This document shows, piece by piece, positions 7,476 through 15,613 of a DNA stretch of 24,810 nt (its first letter is position 1; each line of letters begins with the position of its first letter). The translations under genes were made by a program, and so were the position numbers. This DNA comes from an uncultured Clostridium sp. (GTDB lineage: Bacteria; Bacillota; Clostridia; TANB77; CAG-508): NCBI GenBank assembly GCA_900553685.1, contig USEI01000021.1, forward strand, positions 1-24,810. Direction: 5' to 3'. Under the pieces are notes generated by a model. It had not been told where the DNA came from and made no database searches. It saw nothing but the letters and a program-made list of their open reading frames with translations.

Positions 7476-10265
7476 TTATTTTTCTTCTTTATCTGCTGTT
7501 TTATCTTCTGTGCTTAAAAATTCTTTTGATTTTTTACTTTCTTCTGTCTTTCTTATTGCTTCCTGTGTATTTACTTCAAAATGTTGATTTAGATAATCTA
7601 TTTGTTTTGGATTTGTTCTTGGCTGAATTTTATCTTCTGTTTTAGTATATGTACTTATTTCATCCTGTTCTGTGCAAAATTCTTCTTTTTTATTTCCAAA
7701 TACTGTTTGAATAGATGCACCAAGTCTTGCAAAAAATCCTTTTGAATTATCTTTATTTTTCATATCTCTCATATTGGCAAAAACACGCTTAATTTTTCCT
7801 ATGAATGAATTATCTTGTTCTACCATTGCCATATTTTGAGATGTTTCTTCATCTTTTTCTTGCTCAATAGCTTGCTTTTCAAAATCAGAATTTTCTCTTG
7901 ACTGTTCAAATTCTTGTATGTTTTGAGTAACTACTGAATATTCTTCGCCCATCTGTGCTATTTCTGCACTATGTTCTTGATAATATTTTCTTATATTTTC
8001 TAATGTTGTATCATTTACTCCTAATTCTTCAATTTTATCAATACTTGTTTGACTTAAAAAATATTTTATTAAATCTTTTTGAGAAGTTCTTACATCTTTA
8101 CCATCTTTGCTTTGCAATGAAACAACATCTATTCTATCAGGTGAAATTGCGTTATTTGTCCAGCTATTTGCATAATTGTAATGCATTCTTGTACCAGGAT
8201 GTGATGCTCTCCATTCTTCTGCTGCTTGTCTGTCTTGCTCCATATCAATTCCATTTAATTTTAAATATAGCTTGTCTCCCATGAATTCATCAAAATCTTT
8301 TGTTTTTCTCATTTGAGTTATTTGTTTTAACTGTCCTTGCAATAATTGTACTTGTTCATCACTTAGTTCTATTGTTCCATTTTTATAACTAGCATATTGT
8401 TCTAAAACTTTATCTCCAGCAGAACCTTTTAGTATTTCATATTGTTTTAAAAATTCAAAGTATGTTACTATTGCGCCCTCTTTACCTTGTGAATAAAAAA
8501 TTGCATTTTTATCATCTTGTAAAGATTGACTATTTTCACCATTTCTAGGAATTAACCCTTCAATACTGTCTTGTTTTAAGTATTCTGCATCTATAAAACT
8601 ATACATTTCTGATTGCGTTTGAGTTACGGGTTTGGATTCATGTTTTATTACTGTATCTGCTAAAGCTTTCGTTATTTCTTCTACACTACCACCTCTAGCT
8701 TGGACTTCTTGAGCAATTTTTTCTACATTTCCATCTACTTTTAATGTTTCGTTTTGACTGTGATAATACTTATCTGTCTGTTTGTCCTCTATTGGTTGAT
8801 GTTCTATTTTTTCAATTTCTGCACTTAATGCAGGTAAAAATGTTTTCTGTAATATTTGAGAATCTGTTAATATTTGTTGTATCTGTCCTCCAAAAGTATT
8901 ATTAGCTAAATTTTCTAATACTTCAAAACTTTTAGGTGTCATTTGCTCCTTATATTCCGAAAAATAATCTTTTACAAAACTGATTAATTCTTTCTCATCT
9001 TTTGTTTTAAAATCATCAATTACTTCATCATTAATTTCTTTTATAAAATCTACATATATTTTCAATGCTTCACTTATTTCTTCTTGTGAAAAATTTGCTT
9101 TTGCTAATGCGCTAGGAAGTTGCTCAATTTCCAGTGATATTGTTCGAATAGATTCAAAATTATCAGATGCCTCTTTAATATTAGTACCCTGATATTTCTG
9201 ATACAGTTCATATTGTTCTTCAACTGTCATATCTCGTAATGTTTCTAAATTTATCTCTACATTTTGAAATTTATAAGAATTAGTAAAAAAAGTATACATA
9301 TCATATAATTTAAGTACTTGCTTAGGATTACTTTGAGCAATTTTTTTTGCATCACCTTTACTTAATCCAAAATGATTTAATATTTCTTCACTCTCTAGAA
9401 AAGTTGATATAGCAATTCGTTGATTCTGTTGATTAGTTAATCTCCTATATTCTTGTTCAGACATCTCACCAGCAAAATAGTCAGAAGTAGCGTCTCCCAT
9501 AATTTTAGCATCATGACTAATAAATATCTTATAAATATCTTTTTCTGAAAAATTATTAGTCTTACATTGTTCATATGTTTTTTTTGCATCAGGATTTCCA
9601 AATAAATAATTTTCATTTGCTTCTTTAGCTTGTTCTTCTGTATATGTTTCTGCTTCTTTCATCTTTTTACTATAAAAATCTGCATTTTGAGAAGCCTTTT
9701 CCAAAGTTTCTTTTTTAACAGGATCACTTTCATTTAAAGCTTGATCCATTAAAAGATTAGCCTGTGTTTCTAAGATTATGCTTTTTTGAGAAGTCGTTAA
9801 TAAATTCCAATTGTTAAATAAATCTTTTTGCTGTTCATATGGTAAATTTTTAAAATTAGTTACCATTGTATCTATCACTGCTAAAGTTAAAACACTTTCC
9901 ATTAATACAGTTTTATTATTCTCTTTAAACACTGTTTGTCCTTGTCTTAAATCTATTCCTTCACGTTCTGCTTCTTCTATTTTGGCTTTTACAATTGTCG
10001 TTGTCATTTGAGTCAATCCAGATATATCTACATTTCCGACACTATCAATAAACCCTTTAAATTTTTCATCAGGGTCTACTGATAGTTCCTGAAGTACTAA
10101 TTCCTTTCCTACTTCGTTCAAAACTGATAAGGCAGAATTAATGCTTTTGGCTATAGAATCTTTTTCTTTATCTTGTTCTATAGGAGATTTTAACTTAAAT
10201 AAATTATTATTTTTTACTATCTCATCTACGATAGCATTTACTTTATTTGGATTTCCTTGGCTCAT
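7476..10265 (-). CDS. Large soluble orphan protein (929 aa)
   Basis: Not recognised. It has no signal peptide, membrane segment or obvious catalytic motif. It is rich in Gln, Glu, Lys and Asn and almost entirely helical, with heptad-like acidic/basic stretches (about 160-230 and 770-830), suggesting an extended or filament-like structure. The region around residues 580-740 (FYSQGKEGAIVTYFEFLKQ, then MGDKLYLKLNG) looks like a folded domain of a type I believe recurs in uncharacterised gut clostridial proteins. Its C-terminal 150 residues are hydrophilic and probably disordered. GAAGGAT precedes the ATG. It is transcribed divergently from the 187-aa gene, and both are enclosed by the paired modules, so all may form one accessory unit. 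Confidence 0.8.
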   Translation of the reverse strand: MSQGNPNKVNAIVDEIVKNNNLFKLKSPIEQDKEKDSIAKSINSALSVLNEVGKELVLQELSVDPDEKFKGFIDSVGNVDISGLTQMTTTIVKAKIEEAEREGIDLRQGQTVFKENNKTVLMESVLTLAVIDTMVTNFKNLPYEQQKDLFNNWNLLTTSQKSIILETQANLLMDQALNESDPVKKETLEKASQNADFYSKKMKEAETYTEEQAKEANENYLFGNPDAKKTYEQCKTNNFSEKDIYKIFISHDAKIMGDATSDYFAGEMSEQEYRRLTNQQNQRIAISTFLESEEILNHFGLSKGDAKKIAQSNPKQVLKLYDMYTFFTNSYKFQNVEINLETLRDMTVEEQYELYQKYQGTNIKEASDNFESIRTISLEIEQLPSALAKANFSQEEISEALKIYVDFIKEINDEVIDDFKTKDEKELISFVKDYFSEYKEQMTPKSFEVLENLANNTFGGQIQQILTDSQILQKTFLPALSAEIEKIEHQPIEDKQTDKYYHSQNETLKVDGNVEKIAQEVQARGGSVEEITKALADTVIKHESKPVTQTQSEMYSFIDAEYLKQDSIEGLIPRNGENSQSLQDDKNAIFYSQGKEGAIVTYFEFLKQYEILKGSAGDKVLEQYASYKNGTIELSDEQVQLLQGQLKQITQMRKTKDFDEFMGDKLYLKLNGIDMEQDRQAAEEWRASHPGTRMHYNYANSWTNNAISPDRIDVVSLQSKDGKDVRTSQKDLIKYFLSQTSIDKIEELGVNDTTLENIRKYYQEHSAEIAQMGEEYSVVTQNIQEFEQSRENSDFEKQAIEQEKDEETSQNMAMVEQDNSFIGKIKRVFANMRDMKNKDNSKGFFARLGASIQTVFGNKKEEFCTEQDEISTYTKTEDKIQPRTNPKQIDYLNQHFEVNTQEAIRKTEESKKSKEFLSTEDKTADKEEK

Positions 10266-10280
10266 TTTTAATTATCCTTC

Positions 10281-10314
10281 GTATAAAATTATACACATTT
10301 ATATTGTATGTCAA
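10281..10314 (-). promoter_or_regulatory. Promoter with palindrome for the 929-aa gene
   Basis: On the minus strand TTGACA (10309-10314) and TATAAT (10288-10293), separated by 15 nt, with an extended TGn. The -10 lies inside a perfect 14-bp palindrome GTATAAAATTATAC (10281-10294), which could be a repressor site. The short spacer would make a promoter that needs help or is weak. Confidence 0.5.
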
Positions 10315-10345
10315 GCGTAAAATTTTTACAATTACACTTTATTAT

Positions 10346-10378
10346 CATTTTTATTGCATTTTTATTGCATTTTTATTG
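10346..10378. repeat. Three tandem 11-bp repeats in the divergent promoter region
   Basis: CATTTTTATTG is repeated exactly three times head to tail between the divergent 929-aa and 187-aa genes. The 11-bp period is one helical turn, as expected for stacked protein sites, but a slippage-born repeat is equally possible. The last unit overlaps the likely -35 of the 187-aa gene. Confidence 0.7.
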
Positions 10379-10404
10379 AAAATTGACATAATTCATGATA
10401 AAAT
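10376..10404 (+). promoter_or_regulatory. Likely promoter of the 187-aa gene
   Basis: TTGAAA (10376-10381), 17 nt, TAAAAT (10399-10404) with extended TGA. An alternative is TTGACA (10383-10388) with TATACT (10404-10409), spacer 15. Confidence 0.45.
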
Positions 10405-10434
10405 ATACTTAATTTTTATAAAGGAGATTTTATT

Positions 10435-10998
10435 ATGGGATTAAAGGATAAGTTGAAAAAATATAATGAACAACATAGTGATGTTTTATTTCACCCTCTA
10501 GAATTAAGTGAAGGCAATGTACAAGCAATCTTTAATAGATGCTTAGAAAGTAAAGATACTAAAAATATTTCGAGAGCTCAATTATTTTTAATTAATATGG
10601 GATATCAAGGAAAAGAAGATATACCAATACACTTTGATAAAGATTTATTACTAAGAAACAAATCAAATATAGAATATTTATATGGACAATTAAATTCTGT
10701 CCATGCTGGAATACATTATAAAGAAAATTTATCTATAAATGATTTTAATAAAGATTATACTGGAAATATTTGGTCTCAAAATAAAGGTATATTACTTGAG
10801 TTATTATATTTGGCTAGCACTAGCGATGTACCTATTATTATACCCTTTAGCAAACAAAATAATGACACTACAAGAATTAGCAGAACTATTAAACCAACTC
10901 TTTCCCCAAAAGATCCTAATTTTCCTGCTTGGTGGGAAGAACATAAATCAGAATGGGAAGAACCTAAAAAAGAAGGAAAAGAACCTGCAGATGACTAA
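10435..10998 (+). CDS. Hypothetical protein between the paired modules (187 aa)
   Basis: Not recognised. AAGGAG precedes the ATG with good spacing. The product is soluble: a basic N-terminus, a mixed central region with a hydrophobic stretch GILLELLYLASTSDVPIIIPF (about 123-143) that looks like a buried strand-helix-strand core, then a Trp-rich acidic tail (PNFPAWWEEHKSEWEEP, 157-173). It is divergent from the 929-aa gene, sharing a repeat-bearing intergenic region, and has its own terminator. Its position as the only partner of the 929-aa gene inside the module pair suggests a linked role; nothing more can be said. Confidence 0.75.
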   Translation: MGLKDKLKKYNEQHSDVLFHPLELSEGNVQAIFNRCLESKDTKNISRAQLFLINMGYQGKEDIPIHFDKDLLLRNKSNIEYLYGQLNSVHAGIHYKENLSINDFNKDYTGNIWSQNKGILLELLYLASTSDVPIIIPFSKQNNDTTRISRTIKPTLSPKDPNFPAWWEEHKSEWEEPKKEGKEPADD

Positions 10999-11013
10999 TT
11001 AAATAAAAAAATT

Positions 11014-11047
11014 ACTACTAGTACCTAAAAAATACTAGTAGTTTTAT
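11014..11047 (+). terminator. Terminator of the 187-aa gene
   Basis: A perfect 10-bp stem ACTACTAGTA/TACTAGTAGT (11014-11023 with 11033-11042) followed by TTTATT. Confidence 0.75.
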
Positions 11048-11123
11048 TGAAATTTTTCATATTTTAAATTATAATAAGAATAGGGAATCGAAATCAAAAG
11101 ATTTCGATTGCTCCGGAAAATGA

Positions 11124-11173
11124 AAAATCTTTCACTAAATCCGAGTGTGAATTTCAGATTAGTGGAAGATTTT
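11124..11173 (-). terminator. Terminator hairpin of the right module
   Basis: Same long stem as in the left copy (11124-11144 with 11154-11173), differing only in the loop; the T-rich end lies on the minus strand. Confidence 0.8.
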
Positions 11174-11215
11174 TATTTTGCATAAGTATTTAAAACAAAA
11201 ATATTATAAAACAAT

Positions 11216-11522
11216 TTAAAAAATATATTTTAGCATTAATTCATGCAACATAATCATTTTCTTATCATATTCGTCTATAAATATTAGATAATGACTAATA
11301 TCAATTTCTGATAGTTCTAAATATTTTAAAATGTATTCTTTCAAAGTATAATCACTTGTTTTATTATATTTTTCAATTAAAGAACAAATTGCCTCACCGA
11401 ATTATGTCATAGCTTAATTCTTTATCTATGGAGTTTTTACTTCCACTTATTATTTCGATCTCCTTTCTAATTACTTTATATATCTTTTCTATTTTTACAA
11501 TCTCTTTATTAATTCTTTTCAT
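11216..11522 (-). CDS. Small helical module protein with apparent +1 frameshift, right copy (about 101 aa)
   Basis: AGGAGG lies upstream of the ATG (11520-11522, minus). Frame 0 runs 41 codons to ATT CGG TGA (CGG at 11399-11397). Skipping that C opens 60 more codons to TAA at 11218-11216. The fused protein is helical, charged, and homologous along both halves to the left-copy protein, with the frame change at the same alignment column. No plausible re-initiation codon lies at the start of the second half, so two separate proteins are less likely than a shift. The proteins have diverged well beyond the flanking DNA. Function unknown. Confidence 0.65.
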
Positions 11523-11681
11523 TAGAAATCCTCCTTTAAATTTAAACTTTTGTTTTTATTTATTTATTTGAAATATCGTTGTTTTAAATTTATCGGAGCA
11601 AAATCGAAATCATCTGAAATTCGTTTTTTACCCTATTCAATTTTCAATGTACCATAGTTTATAACTATAATGTACATTTAT

Positions 11682-11710
11682 AGTATAACATGATTTACAT
11701 AATTTTACAA
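11682..11710 (-). promoter_or_regulatory. Promoter of the right module
   Basis: On the minus strand TTGTAA (11705-11710), 17 nt, TATACT (11682-11687) with extended TGT. Aligned base for base with the left module promoter. Confidence 0.7.
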
Positions 11711-11856
11711 TTATCCATTTCTTTTCTTCACACATTAATATATAAAAAATAAAAAAAATTTTATGCCTTGTACAGGTTAAATTTTATAATAAATTCTGCA
11801 AAAATCTAAAGCGGAATTTAATGTTGGAATAATATTATAATAACAGTTCAATAAAA

Positions 11857-11882
11857 TTTTGCAAACACTATAGTTTGCAAAA
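11857..11882. promoter_or_regulatory. Palindrome upstream of the 223-aa gene
   Basis: A perfect 10-bp inverted repeat TTTTGCAAAC/GTTTGCAAAA (11857-11866 with 11873-11882) with a 6-bp spacer lies about 17 bp before the -35. It fits an activator or repressor dimer site. The rest of 11720-11890 holds nothing else I can name. Confidence 0.45.
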
Positions 11883-11898
11883 TGCACTTTACATAAAG

Positions 11899-11927
11899 TT
11901 GATTTAATACCTGAAATATGCTATAAT
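11899..11927 (+). promoter_or_regulatory. Promoter of the 223-aa gene
   Basis: TTGATT (11899-11904), 17 nt, TATAAT (11922-11927) with extended TGC. Confidence 0.7.
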
Positions 11928-11974
11928 TAAGTATATGGCAATATTGTTTATAAAATGATATGGAGGAATACATT

Positions 11975-12646
11975 ATGATGAAAAAAGACACAAATTGCAA
12001 AACTGAAGCTGAGAAACGAGTGGATATCATTTTACAGGATGAGGAAATAAAGGAACTTATCCGGGAACTTGTAATCAAAACTAATCAAAAAGGAGGAAAT
12101 CAAACTAATTTATTCAATGCAATAAAAAGAGTATGGAATGAGACTATCGAGAAGGAAGATGAGCCGGAACCATATATGCTAACAGATGCGGATGAGCAGT
12201 TTATTCAAAAAATTGATGCTTTTATGGATAAATATGGAGAAGCATTAATTAAAGAAAATCATAAAGACTGTAATCAATCCAATATGGAAAGATTTTCAAA
12301 CCAGTATAGAATAACATTAATTTTGTTATATTTGGTGTTCGAGCATGAAGAAAAGGTAACTCAAAATCTTTTACTGAAGTATGCAAAAGATTGTTTTGAT
12401 ATAAAACCTAGCTACTTTCCTATACAATTATATGTACGTGAGATATCTTGCTTCTTTAGTTTGCATTTAAGTTATGTAGAAAACGATGGTAAAATAGAGC
12501 TAATGTATGATAGTAATAGTTTTTATGGCGAAAGCTTGATATGGCTGGAAGATTTTGAAAAATTCAGATTGCAATACAAATATTCCAGAAGATCTTGCGC
12601 AGAGACCGCCATCTATGTAGTTTGGGTTCTAAATAAGTTCTTTTAA
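11975..12646 (+). CDS. Hypothetical protein of foreign-looking composition (223 aa)
   Basis: Not recognised. The start is placed at 11975 because GGAGG (11962-11966) lies 8 nt upstream and inside the reading frame of an earlier ATG at 11960. The protein is soluble, acidic and helical, with a central hydrophobic stretch (RITLILLYLVFEH, about 103-115) and a Cys- and aromatic-rich C-terminal half. Base use is less AT-biased than in neighbours, and it contains one of only two CGG arginine codons read normally in the window (12062). It has its own promoter, an upstream palindrome and a GC-rich terminator, as does the unknown gene at 19141. Both look like single-gene imports. Confidence 0.75.
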   Translation: MMKKDTNCKTEAEKRVDIILQDEEIKELIRELVIKTNQKGGNQTNLFNAIKRVWNETIEKEDEPEPYMLTDADEQFIQKIDAFMDKYGEALIKENHKDCNQSNMERFSNQYRITLILLYLVFEHEEKVTQNLLLKYAKDCFDIKPSYFPIQLYVREISCFFSLHLSYVENDGKIELMYDSNSFYGESLIWLEDFEKFRLQYKYSRRSCAETAIYVVWVLNKFF

Positions 12647-12662
12647 ATTTCATATCTCATCA

Positions 12663-12690
12663 GGCTGGTGGATCACACCAGCCGTTTTCT
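12663..12690 (+). terminator. Terminator of the 223-aa gene
   Basis: An 8-bp GC-rich stem GGCTGGTG/CACCAGCC (12663-12670 with 12676-12683) followed by a T-rich tract. Confidence 0.88.
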
Positions 12691-12907
12691 TTTTATTTTA
12701 CTTAAAATATAAACTATTTTATACTAAATAATATATGTCTTAAATTAAATAAGAAGTGCATTTTATTTAGTAATACAGTACATAAATTATTATAAAAATT
12801 TGCTTTTTTAAAATAAATTCTTGTATATATAAAAAATTAATAATAAAATATATAAAAATAAATTATATTTTAATTTATAAATTTAATAAAGTTAGGAGAG
12901 TTAGAAA

Positions 12908-15514
12908 ATGCATAATCTAAAAGAAGATGTTGACGTGCAAGAAATGTACGGTAAAGACAGTAAGCTTTTGAAAGACAAGTTTTTAGAAAAATACAAAGTA
13001 AAAGAAACTGGACTTTCAAACAAACAAGCTGAAGAAAATATTCGTAATTTAGGTTTAAATGAAATTAAACAAGCTAAACCTAAAAAATGGTATCATTATT
13101 TTCTTGAAAGCTTGCTTACACCATTTAATCTTATTCTTATAGGAATATCTATTATTTTGGTGTATACAGACATATATTTAGCAGAAGTACCTAGTTATGC
13201 TAACATTATTGTAATAGCAATTTTAGTTATAGCAAGTACTCTACTAGACTTTTTTGAATCATATAAATCAAATAAAGCAGCTGAAAAGTTAAAAGAAATG
13301 GTTGCTACCACAGCAGTAGTTATTAGAAATGGTAAAGAAGTTGAAGTACCTGTAAAAAACGTAACTCGTGGAGATATTATTTTATTATCAGCAGGAAGTA
13401 TGATTCCAGCAGATTTGAGAATAATCGAAGCAAAAGATTTATATGTTGGACAATCTTCTTTAACAGGAGAATCAGATAGTGTTAAAAAGACTGTAGAATT
13501 GGAAAATTCTGATGAAGAAGTTGATAGTATTGCAGATTTAAACAATATTTGCTTTATGGGAACAAATGTTATTTCTGGTTCAGCAAAAGGTGTAGTTATA
13601 AAAACTGGAGATTCGACATATTTTGGAAAAATTGCTCATACAATAAGCTCTGGAAAAGAAAAAACAGCTTTCCAAAAAGGAATAGAGAATATTAGTAAAT
13701 TATTAATAAGATTTATGCTAATAATGATTCCACTTGTTTTCATAATAAATGTTCAAAAACATGATATTGTTTTAGCATTTACTTTTGCTGTTGCAATAGC
13801 AATATGTATAACACCTTTATTATTACCAGTTATATTATCATCAAGCTTATCTAAAGGTGCTGTTAGAATGTCTAAAAAGAAAACCATAGTAAAAAAATTA
13901 GATTCTATTCAAAATTTTGGAGCTATGAATATCTTATGTACAGATAAAACAGGAACTTTAACAGAAGACAGAATAGTTCTTGAAAAATACCTAGATATAA
14001 AAGGTGAGGAAGATACAAGAGTTTTAAAACATGCTTTCTTAAATGCATATTTTCAAACAGGGCTAAAAGGAAGTATAGATGAAGCTGTTATAAAAAGAGC
14101 AGAAGAAAATAATATAAGTGATATATCTAAGAAATATAAAAAAATAGATGAAATACCTTTTGATTTTTCTCGTAGACGTTTATCAGTAGTTGTATCTGAT
14201 GGAACAAAAAAACAATTAATCACAAAAGGTGCAGTTGAAGAAATTTTAAATATTTGTACAATGATTGACTATAAAGGTGAAGTAAGTCCAATTACAAAAG
14301 AAATAAAATCAAATATAGAAAAAATTGCAAAAGAATTAAATGAAGAAGGTTTAAGAGTTGTTGCAGTATGCCAAAAAAATGATATAGAAAATATAGAAAA
14401 ATTTGATGTGGCAGATGAAAAAAATATGGTTTTAATGGGATTTATAGGATTTTTAGATCCACCAAAAGAAACTGCAAAAGAATCAATAGAGAAATTAAAC
14501 AATGCAGGAATAAGAGTTATAGTACTTACAGGAGATAATGCAGAAGTGACAAGATGTGTATGTAATAAAGTTGGAATAAACTCTAAAAATATTGTATTAG
14601 GAAGCAAAATTGATAAACTTTCAGATATGGCGTTATTAAGATTAACAAAGAAAACAAACATATTTGCAAAACTTTCACCTATACAAAAAGCAAGAATTGT
14701 AAGAATTTTAAAACAAGCTGGAAATATTGTAGGTTATATGGGAGATGGAATTAATGATAGTCCATCACTAACAAATTCTGATGTAGGTGTATCTGTAGAC
14801 ACAGCAGTAGATATTGCCAAAGAATCAGCAGATATAATTTTACTTGAAAAAGATTTAAATGTATTATTAGATGGTGTAACAGAAGGAAGACGTACTTTTG
14901 TGAATTTAATGAAATATATAAAAATGGCAACAAGTTTCAATTTTGGAGAAGTTGTTTCAGTAATTATAGCAAGTGCATGTTTACCTTTCCTTCCAGAAAC
15001 ACCAATTCAATTATTAGTTGAAGGATTACTTTATGATTTTGGTCAAATGACAATTCCTTTTGATAATGTTGATAAAGAACTTTTAGAAAAACCTAAAAAA
15101 TTGGATATTAAAAGTTTAAAAAGATTTATGCTATTTATGGGACCAGTAAGTTCATTATTTGATTTAGTTGTATTTACTTCATTATGGTTTGTATTTATGG
15201 TAAGAGATGTTACACATTTCCAAACAGTATGGTTTACTTATAGTATAGTTTCAAACTTAATAGGAATGCACATTATAAGAACAGCAAAATTACCTTTTGT
15301 ACAAAGTAATGCTCATAAAGCAGTATATATTTCATCAACATTGTTAATTTTAGTAGGTATAGCAGTACCATTTACAGCACTAGGTGCTGCAATAGGACTA
15401 GCTCCACTTGCATTAAGAGATATAGGATTAATATTTGGTGTAACTTTCTTATATTGTATAATTGCAAGCATAGCAAAGAAAATTTATATTAAAAAATATA
15501 AAGAATGGATATAG
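12908..15514 (+). CDS. mgtA: MgtA-like P-type ATPase with altered membrane ligands (868 aa)
   Basis: P-type cation pump of the magnesium-importing (P3B) branch. Landmarks: actuator TGES at 186-189, phosphorylated Asp346 in DKTGT, KGAVE at 440-444, TGDN at 541-544 and hinge GDGINDS at 612-618. Ten membrane helices fit the pattern, and the C-terminal half (NFGEVVSV, LPFLP, LLYD, FMLFMGPVSS, HIIRTAKLPF) follows MgtA closely. Two key sites differ: helix 4 has TPLLLP (302-307) where MgtA has TPEMLP, losing the Glu, and helix 5 has NFGE (Glu681) where MgtA has NFGN. Ion choice may therefore be changed. AGGAG precedes the ATG. The AT-rich 220-nt leader shows no M-box signature, and no firm promoter was found. 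Confidence 0.88.
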   Translation: MHNLKEDVDVQEMYGKDSKLLKDKFLEKYKVKETGLSNKQAEENIRNLGLNEIKQAKPKKWYHYFLESLLTPFNLILIGISIILVYTDIYLAEVPSYANIIVIAILVIASTLLDFFESYKSNKAAEKLKEMVATTAVVIRNGKEVEVPVKNVTRGDIILLSAGSMIPADLRIIEAKDLYVGQSSLTGESDSVKKTVELENSDEEVDSIADLNNICFMGTNVISGSAKGVVIKTGDSTYFGKIAHTISSGKEKTAFQKGIENISKLLIRFMLIMIPLVFIINVQKHDIVLAFTFAVAIAICITPLLLPVILSSSLSKGAVRMSKKKTIVKKLDSIQNFGAMNILCTDKTGTLTEDRIVLEKYLDIKGEEDTRVLKHAFLNAYFQTGLKGSIDEAVIKRAEENNISDISKKYKKIDEIPFDFSRRRLSVVVSDGTKKQLITKGAVEEILNICTMIDYKGEVSPITKEIKSNIEKIAKELNEEGLRVVAVCQKNDIENIEKFDVADEKNMVLMGFIGFLDPPKETAKESIEKLNNAGIRVIVLTGDNAEVTRCVCNKVGINSKNIVLGSKIDKLSDMALLRLTKKTNIFAKLSPIQKARIVRILKQAGNIVGYMGDGINDSPSLTNSDVGVSVDTAVDIAKESADIILLEKDLNVLLDGVTEGRRTFVNLMKYIKMATSFNFGEVVSVIIASACLPFLPETPIQLLVEGLLYDFGQMTIPFDNVDKELLEKPKKLDIKSLKRFMLFMGPVSSLFDLVVFTSLWFVFMVRDVTHFQTVWFTYSIVSNLIGMHIIRTAKLPFVQSNAHKAVYISSTLLILVGIAVPFTALGAAIGLAPLALRDIGLIFGVTFLYCIIASIAKKIYIKKYKEWI

Positions 15515-15526
15515 AAAGTGAGTGGT

Positions 15527-15564
15527 AAAACGAAAGTAGGCTCAAAAAAGTTTACTTTCGTTTT
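15527..15564 (+). terminator. Terminator of the P-type ATPase gene
   Basis: A perfect 12-bp stem AAAACGAAAGTA/TACTTTCGTTTT (15527-15538 with 15553-15564), with the T run in the right arm. Confidence 0.8.
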
Positions 15565-15613
15565 CAACATATATTTATATTCTTCATATTATGCAGTATA
15601 GGAGGAATGTAAA

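Larger units (their letters stand above)
11060..11719 (-). repeat. Right copy of the inverted paired module
   Basis: Inverted relative to 6664-7216. It holds the same parts in the same order on the minus strand: promoter (11682-11710), leader hairpin (11646-11678), GAATAGGG (complement at 11631-11638), GCTCCG block (complement at 11594-11599), small gene, terminator hairpin, and the closing inverted repeat with GAATAGGG at 11078-11085. Its terminal hairpin (11086-11095 with 11100-11109) has C-G where the left copy has A-T at the closing pair, a compensatory change. The copy is about 100 bp longer, mainly around the small gene. Together the copies enclose about 3.8 kb. Confidence 0.85.

Noticed and set aside
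10346..10378. CRISPR-like array
   Set aside because: Three 11-bp units without spacers; no cas genes in the window.
12690..12907. M-box magnesium riboswitch before the P-type ATPase
   Set aside because: None of the conserved M-box blocks or GC-containing stems are visible; the leader is almost pure A/T.
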